Assembly (NCBI GenBank): GCA_023393475.1
Contig: JAEWLC010000045.1
Location: forward strand, 1-10,910
Source of the DNA: Pseudomonadota bacterium
Lineage (GTDB): Bacteria; Pseudomonadota; Alphaproteobacteria; Rhizobiales; Devosiaceae
Length of the DNA stretch: 10,910 bases
Direction of reading: 5' to 3'
Made by a program: the position numbers and the translations under genes. The notes below the pieces were generated by a model. That model was not told the DNA's origin. It searched no databases and saw only the letters and a program-made list of their open reading frames with translations. Every line of letters begins with the position of its first letter. Within the stretch, counting starts at the first letter, position 1. Shown one piece after another: positions 7,456-10,910 of this stretch.

Positions 7456-7761
7456 TCAGCTCCACACTCCCTTTGTTAGCCCAGGATACAAGTCGTCCCA
7501 GTCTGGATTGGTCTCGCGGAAGAGGTCGATCTTCCAAGCCCGCTTCCAGGCCTTGATACGCTTTTCGCGAGTGATCGCGGATTCGATCGACGTGTGCGTC
7601 TCGAACCACATGAGTCGGGTTATGTCGTAGTCCGCCGTGAAGCCTGGGACCAGGTGGGCCTTATGCTGCGCAACGCGCTGTATGAGATCATTGGTGACGC
7701 CGACGTAGAGCGTGCCGTTGCGGCGTGATGCCAGCAGATAGACGAAGTAGGTCTGTTCCAC
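7456..7761 (-). CDS. Small GIY-YIG nuclease superfamily protein
   Basis: This 101-residue protein consists of little more than one GIY-YIG domain. FVYLL (6-10) and LYVGVT (18-23) correspond to the GIY and YIG strands. They are followed by R29, QHK (32-34) and E60 before the EKRIKAW helix, the order of Arg and Glu seen in active members. There is no separate DNA-binding domain, as in the UvrC/URI-like stand-alone family. I prefer the GTG at 7761: the ATG at 7809 would begin with MGPSLRWDD, which is translated palindromic repeat, not protein family sequence. The ribosome site is weak (GGGG about 7 nt upstream). The substrate is not known. It lies between epmB and the SIS gene with no operon partner, and is flanked on both sides by 78-bp repeats. 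Confidence 0.8.
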   Translation of the reverse strand: MEQTYFVYLLASRRNGTLYVGVTNDLIQRVAQHKAHLVPGFTADYDITRLMWFETHTSIESAITREKRIKAWKRAWKIDLFRETNPDWDDLYPGLTKGVWS

Positions 7762-7782
7762 GGAGTTGCCCCAAACACCGGT

Positions 7783-7860
7783 GTCATCCCAGCGCAAGCT
7801 GGGACCCATTTCTCGGCTGGTGCAAGGGGATAGTTGGGTCCCTGCTTGCGCAGGGATGAC
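7783..7860. repeat. 78-bp twin-hairpin palindromic repeat, copy C
   Basis: It has the same length and orientation as copies A and B. Local hairpins are 7788-7803 (CCCAGC-GCAA-GCTGGG) and 7840-7855 (CCCTGC-TTGC-GCAGGG, a GCAA loop on minus). It lies 21 bp upstream of the GTG start of the GIY-YIG gene, so its minus-strand transcript would place a hairpin pair in that gene's leader. The ATCGAG after its right end matches the one after copy B. Confidence 0.88.
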
Positions 7861-7905
7861 ATCGAGTTTGGAGATGCGATCGTGACCACCGCTAGTCGAG
7901 AACGA

Positions 7906-7940
7906 GGTTGTAGGGTCGCCTGCCCGACGACCCTACAACC
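7906..7940 (-). terminator. Hairpin at the end of the SIS gene, probable terminator
   Basis: A perfect 13-bp inverted repeat, GGTTGTAGGGTCG (7906-7918) / CGACCCTACAACC (7928-7940), encloses a 9-nt loop. The TAG stop of the SIS gene (7935-7933) lies in the upstream arm on the minus strand. The sequence after the hairpin is not T-rich, so it may act as an RNA 3' end or stabiliser rather than a classical intrinsic terminator. Confidence 0.5.
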
Positions 7941-8673
7941 CCCTGATCCGCGTTTGCCACCGGCGGATCATCTGTTCTGCAGCGGCTTCGGCGCCCTGCA
8001 TGTTCGCACTCTGGTAGACATCGATATCGACGCCGCGCTCGGCGAGCGTGTCGACTGCCTCGGCCATCACGGCATTGAGGATGAAGACGCCCGCAATGGT
8101 CGAGGTCGGGCCCATGTGGCGCTCGCGGCCGACGGTGAGGGCGGCGTCGCCGTACTCGCCGCCATTGTCGAGGACGAGGTCGGTGACCTCGTAAAGCAGC
8201 TTGCCCGAGCCGTGGCGCGAGGTGATCGCGGAGGCATGGCGCATCGACGTGAGGGCGATGGTGGTGGCGCCGCGCGCCTTGCAGGCGAGCGCCATCTCGA
8301 TCGGGTAGGCGTTGCGGCCGGAATTGGAGGCGATGAAGACGACGTCGCCGGGCCCGACGGGGTAGTCGGCCAGCACCTGCTCGGCCCGGCCTTCCTCGCG
8401 CTCGAGCAGGGTCGAGCGCTCGGCGCCGAGGTGCAGCATGAGGTCCGGATCGAGGATCGCCTGCGCAGCGGCGATGCCACCGGCGCGGTAGAACACTTCC
8501 TCGGCGAGGATGTGCGAATGGCCGCTGCCGGCGACATAGATCAGGTGGTCGCTGGCGAGCGCCGTCGTTACGGCTTCACAGACGGCGTCGAAGGCGGTCG
8601 GCTGTTCGTCCAGCACCCGGTCGAGAATGGTCACGACGGTGTCGCGATAACGTTGGCGCACTGACGGCGTCAT
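7933..8673 (-). CDS. SIS-domain sugar-phosphate-binding protein (UPF0309-like)
   Basis: This 246-residue protein is a single sugar isomerase (SIS) domain of the UPF0309 type. Matching segments are VAGSGHSHILAEEVFYRAGG (47-66), AILDPDLMLH (72-81) and FIASNSGRNAYPIEMA (114-129); GSGHSH and SNSGRN form the typical phosphosugar-binding turns. It probably binds or isomerises a phosphosugar in the cytosol; the reaction has not been settled for this family. It starts one base after the stop of the gntR gene (TAG-A-ATG), with AGGGG a few bases upstream, so the two are translationally coupled. With the divergent sugar-binding protein this suggests handling of the imported sugar. Related proteins occur near amino-sugar genes, but the substrate here is not shown. 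Confidence 0.85.
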   Translation of the reverse strand: MTPSVRQRYRDTVVTILDRVLDEQPTAFDAVCEAVTTALASDHLIYVAGSGHSHILAEEVFYRAGGIAAAQAILDPDLMLHLGAERSTLLEREEGRAEQVLADYPVGPGDVVFIASNSGRNAYPIEMALACKARGATTIALTSMRHASAITSRHGSGKLLYEVTDLVLDNGGEYGDAALTVGRERHMGPTSTIAGVFILNAVMAEAVDTLAERGVDIDVYQSANMQGAEAAAEQMIRRWQTRIRGL

Positions 8674-8674
8674 T

Positions 8675-9433
8675 CTAGCCCCTGATCTCGCCGACATATT
8701 TGTAGCGGTCGCCGCGGTACCAACTGGTGGCATCCTCGACGACGGTGCCGCTCTCGCCGAAGCCGAGCTGGCTGATTTCGAGAACCGCCGCGCCGGGGCG
8801 AATGCCGAGGTGACGGGCGAGTTCCTCGTCGGCCTCGGTGGCCTGCAGGCCCTGCAGCACGCGCTTGGGGCGCGCATTGCGGGCATCCATGCGTTCGTAG
8901 AGCGAGCCGGTGCCGTCGAAATCCTCGCCCACGGCTTCGACCGGGACCATGGCGCGCTCGTAGGCGATGGGCTCACCACCGGCGAGGCGCAGGCGTACGA
9001 CGGTGAACACTCGGGTGCCGAGCGGCAGGCCGGTGCGGAAAGCGGCGTCGGGGCCAACCGGGCCGATGCTGCATTCGAGCACCTGCGAGGTGGCGACGAG
9101 GCCGCGCAACTGCATGTCCTCGGTGAAGCCGGAAAGGCGGGTCAATGCCTTGGGGATGCGGCCGACGACAACAGTGCCGGCGCCGGGGCGGGTGGCGACG
9201 ATGCCGAGCTGGGCGAGTTCCTTGAGCCCCTGGCGCAGGGTGGAGCGCGAGACATTGAGCCGATCCGCCATTTCGCGCTCGGACGGGAGCGACTCGCCGG
9301 CGGGAATGACGCCTGAATCGAGCACATAGGTCAGGGCGTTGCGCAGACGGTCGCCCAGTGGGCCGTGCTGACGTTCCATCCGTTCCAGAACTGCCGTGTA
9401 GAAGTCCAAGGCCCCTCCGGCCAGATCCGCCAT
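8675..9433 (-). CDS. GntR-family transcriptional regulator with UTRA domain
   Basis: With this start it has 252 residues. The N-terminal winged helix (~25-92) contains the GntR pattern GESLPSEREMADRLNVSRST. The C-terminal UTRA effector domain (~105-248) contains PIAYERAMVP and ends YRGDRYKYV, as in HutC/FarR-type regulators that sense sugar phosphates. It probably represses the divergent sugar-transport genes and its own operon. Two starts are possible. The ATG at 9478 gives 15 extra residues written with codons rare here (ATA, CCA, AAT, GCT). I prefer the ATG at 9433, which leaves an operator-like ACTGGTATG (9444-9452) upstream instead of inside the gene. Neither has a good Shine-Dalgarno. 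It is followed directly by the SIS gene. Confidence 0.88.
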   Translation of the reverse strand: MADLAGGALDFYTAVLERMERQHGPLGDRLRNALTYVLDSGVIPAGESLPSEREMADRLNVSRSTLRQGLKELAQLGIVATRPGAGTVVVGRIPKALTRLSGFTEDMQLRGLVATSQVLECSIGPVGPDAAFRTGLPLGTRVFTVVRLRLAGGEPIAYERAMVPVEAVGEDFDGTGSLYERMDARNARPKRVLQGLQATEADEELARHLGIRPGAAVLEISQLGFGESGTVVEDATSWYRGDRYKYVGEIRG

Positions 9434-9443
9434 CTTGTATGGC

Positions 9444-9452
9444 ACTGGTATG
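9444..9452 (+). promoter_or_regulatory. Operator-like half site near the gntR start
   Basis: ACTGGTATG here is repeated as its reverse complement at 9525-9533. The pair lies in opposite orientation on either side of the divergent region, as expected for GntR/UTRA autoregulation. The call depends on the gntR start being 9433. Confidence 0.4.
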
Positions 9453-9499
9453 ATTTTGGTCCGGATATTGCAAGCCATTTTGCCACAACAGGTAGGGTA

Positions 9500-9527
9500 T
9501 GGACAAGCTCGGCCAAACCAATAACAT
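9500..9527 (+). promoter_or_regulatory. Candidate promoter of the sugar-binding protein gene
   Basis: TGGACA (9500-9505) resembles a -35 box (TTGACA) and TAACAT (9522-9527) a -10 box, with a 16-bp spacer. The predicted start of transcription would fall near 9534, about 50 bases before the ATG at 9586. The hexamers are moderate matches only. Confidence 0.4.
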
Positions 9528-9536
9528 ACCAGTATG
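9525..9536. promoter_or_regulatory. Candidate GntR/UTRA operator CATACCAGTATG
   Basis: A perfect inverted repeat, CATAC-CA-GTATG, overlaps the proposed -10 box and start of transcription of the sugar-binding protein gene. UTRA-type GntR repressors commonly bind short palindromes containing TGGT/ACCA. The neighbouring gntR gene is the obvious candidate binder. Confidence 0.5.
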
Positions 9537-9585
9537 GCGGTGCCGTTTCGCCGCTTACTTGGGACAGGGACAGGGTGTTATCGCT

Positions 9586-10848
9586 ATGGCGAAAAAGGCG
9601 ACGCTGGCAGCAGTAGCTGCAGTGCTGATGTTGACGACGAGCGCATTGGCGCAGGAAGTGCGGTTCACCCACTCCTTCACCGGTGGCACGAGCCGGGAAG
9701 CGATGGACGCGATCATCGCCGAGTTCGAGGCGGCCAATCCGGGCATCACCATCAAGCAGATCGTGTTCGATGACGACCAGTACTCGAACCAGGGCCTGAT
9801 CACGCAGCTGAAGAGCAACGAGGTTCCGGACATCTTCTTCGAGTGGGCCGGCTATCCGGTGCAGCGCGACGTCGCCGCGGGCTATGCCTACGACCTGACC
9901 GACGCGATGGCCGCCGACGGCTGGAAGGACACGTTCTCGGACGCCGTGTGGACCGATGGCGCGGGCACCATGGTCGACGGCAAGCCGTACCTCGTGCCGC
10001 TGTCGCTCGATCTGACCAACACCATCTGGTACAACAAGAAGATCTTTGCCGAGCACAACCTGACGCCGCCCGCGACCTGGGACGAGTTCGTCGCGCTGAC
10101 CAAGACCCTGGCCGATGCCGGCGAGACGCCGATCGTCGAGGGCAACAACGAGTTCTGGCCGCTCGGCAACTGGGCCGGCCACATCGCCGCGATGGTGGTG
10201 CCACCCGACGAGTATGTCGCCGCGTTCAAGCAGGAAGCGCCGTTCAACACCCCGGCTTTCGAGAAGGCGCTGAACCTCCTCGTCGATCTCCACAATGTCG
10301 GCGCGTTCAACAAGGACATGCAGGCGCTCGGCGCGGACCCCGCCATGGCGACCTTCTTCCAGGAAGGCGCGGTGATGCACCCGATCGGCTCGTGGCTGGT
10401 GTCCGAAACGGACAACCTCGCCGACGAGGGTTTCGAGTACGGCCAGTTCAACACGCCGGTGATCGATCCGGCGCATCCGCTCGCCAACAGCGTGATCGGC
10501 ACGATTACCGGCCTCGTGGTGCACAAGAACGCGGCGCATCCTGAGGAAGCGATCAAGTTCCTGAAGTTCGTCACTTCGGAAGCCAGCCAGATCAAGTGGT
10601 CCGAGAGCGGCCAGATGAGCCCGGTGCAGGGCGTCAGCGAGAAGGCCAAGCTCGATGAGCAGACCTCGGCCATGCTGGCCCTGATGAGCGGCGCGCCGTC
10701 CATCGTGCCGCCGCCGGACAACAAGTATCCGGTGCCGGTCGCCGAGGCGTTCTACCAGGCGGCTGCCTTCGCCGCCTCGGGCGAAAAGAGCGCCAAGGAC
10801 GCGCTGGTGTGGCTCGACGAGACACTCGCCGCGATGGGCAAGCAGTAA
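9586..10848 (+). CDS. ABC-transporter sugar-binding protein, family 1 (periplasmic)
   Basis: This 420-residue extracellular solute-binding protein of the CUT1 (family 1) type has a Sec signal peptide, MAKK followed by a hydrophobic stretch and ALA before QEV (cleavage near residue 22). The mature part begins EVRFTHSFTGG and has the usual two-lobe hallmarks: EAMDAIIAEFEAANPGITI, VPDIFFEWAG, YLVPLSLDLTNTIWYNKKIF, TWDEF, and the C-terminal FLKFVTSEASQIKWSESGQ region. Aromatic residues (W, Y, F) expected at a sugar site are present. The start at 9586 is set by the signal peptide; the frame opens at 9499 but that part has no signal character. GGGACAGGGACAGGG lies upstream, with the nearest AGGG somewhat far from the ATG. 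Permease and ATPase genes are not in the window and should follow downstream. The substrate cannot be named. Confidence 0.93.
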   Translation: MAKKATLAAVAAVLMLTTSALAQEVRFTHSFTGGTSREAMDAIIAEFEAANPGITIKQIVFDDDQYSNQGLITQLKSNEVPDIFFEWAGYPVQRDVAAGYAYDLTDAMAADGWKDTFSDAVWTDGAGTMVDGKPYLVPLSLDLTNTIWYNKKIFAEHNLTPPATWDEFVALTKTLADAGETPIVEGNNEFWPLGNWAGHIAAMVVPPDEYVAAFKQEAPFNTPAFEKALNLLVDLHNVGAFNKDMQALGADPAMATFFQEGAVMHPIGSWLVSETDNLADEGFEYGQFNTPVIDPAHPLANSVIGTITGLVVHKNAAHPEEAIKFLKFVTSEASQIKWSESGQMSPVQGVSEKAKLDEQTSAMLALMSGAPSIVPPPDNKYPVPVAEAFYQAAAFAASGEKSAKDALVWLDETLAAMGKQ

Positions 10849-10910
10849 GGCCGGTCGCGTTCCTTGGAAGACCATTCGGCCCCAATCAGCACCGGCGGCC
10901 CCCCCCCCGT
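10849..10910. other. Window edge with C homopolymer
   Basis: Sixty-two bases after the binding-protein stop hold no gene. They end in a run of ten C, mirroring the G runs at the other edge. No terminator hairpin with a T-tract is visible. Confidence 0.5.

Larger units (their letters stand above)
7344..7860. mobile_element. Possible GIY-YIG cassette bounded by direct 78-bp repeats
   Basis: A single GIY-YIG gene (7456-7761, minus) is bracketed by copies B and C of the 78-bp repeat in the same orientation, with 34 and 21 bp between gene and repeats. This suggests a small unit that moves, or that maintains the repeats, as RAYT transposases do with REP sequences. Mobility is inferred only from the arrangement; no target-site duplication or interrupted gene is visible. 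Chance adjacency of dispersed repeats is the alternative. Confidence 0.3.

Noticed and set aside
7762..7809. N-terminal extension of the GIY-YIG protein beginning MGPSLRWDD
   Set aside because: Those residues are the minus-strand translation of the end of repeat copy C; the same peptide pattern appears wherever the repeat is read in this frame.
7338..7860. CRISPR array from repeated palindromes
   Set aside because: Only two copies, 361 bp apart, with a gene between them; no regular short repeats with spacers and no cas genes.
9331..10875. 514-codon open frame on minus opposite the binding protein
   Set aside because: No start context or domain; it overlaps the binding-protein gene and the divergent promoter region, and its C-terminal part overlaps gntR out of frame.

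Overview
The window is GC-rich DNA that looks alphaproteobacterial, most likely Hyphomicrobiales (Devosia-like). The clues are a GAAC-N7-GAAC LexA box typical of Alphaproteobacteria, alphaproteobacterial intergenic palindromes, a DUF4130-UdgX fusion beside its radical-SAM partner, and a CUT1-type sugar-binding protein with a GntR/UTRA regulator. The genus is an inference. Both ends run into G or C homopolymers, so the window may be one whole short contig with poor edges.

Layout: (1) 145-1095, minus, a VOC-fold ring-cleaving dioxygenase. (2) 1096-1553, a gene-free gap with two kinds of palindromic repeat, ending in a LexA-type box directly before the next gene. (3) 1554-4461, plus, a DNA-repair pair: a radical-SAM protein with a helix-hairpin-helix and a clamp-binding-like C-terminus, then a DUF4130-UdgX fusion. 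An inverted pair of palindromic repeats fills the spacer between them. (4) 4499-7317, a compact EF-P locus: efp on minus, diverging from epmA-epmB, whose frames overlap by ATGA. It encodes EF-P and both enzymes for beta-lysylation of its conserved loop lysine. (5) 7338-7860, a small GIY-YIG protein bracketed by two direct copies of a 78-bp twin-hairpin repeat; a third copy is at 1225. (6) 7933-10848, a sugar-uptake control region: a SIS-domain protein and a GntR/UTRA regulator on minus, diverging from a periplasmic sugar-binding protein, with operator-like sequences between. Permease genes would be expected past 10848.

The most interesting points are the candidate SOS control of the radical-SAM/UdgX pair, the QLELF terminus of the radical-SAM protein, the covarying GNRA-looped 78-bp repeats with a possible GIY-YIG cassette, and an abrupt rare-codon island inside the radical-SAM gene. 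No wholly new system is proven; the GIY-YIG cassette and the repair pair are the best candidates for under-described biology.
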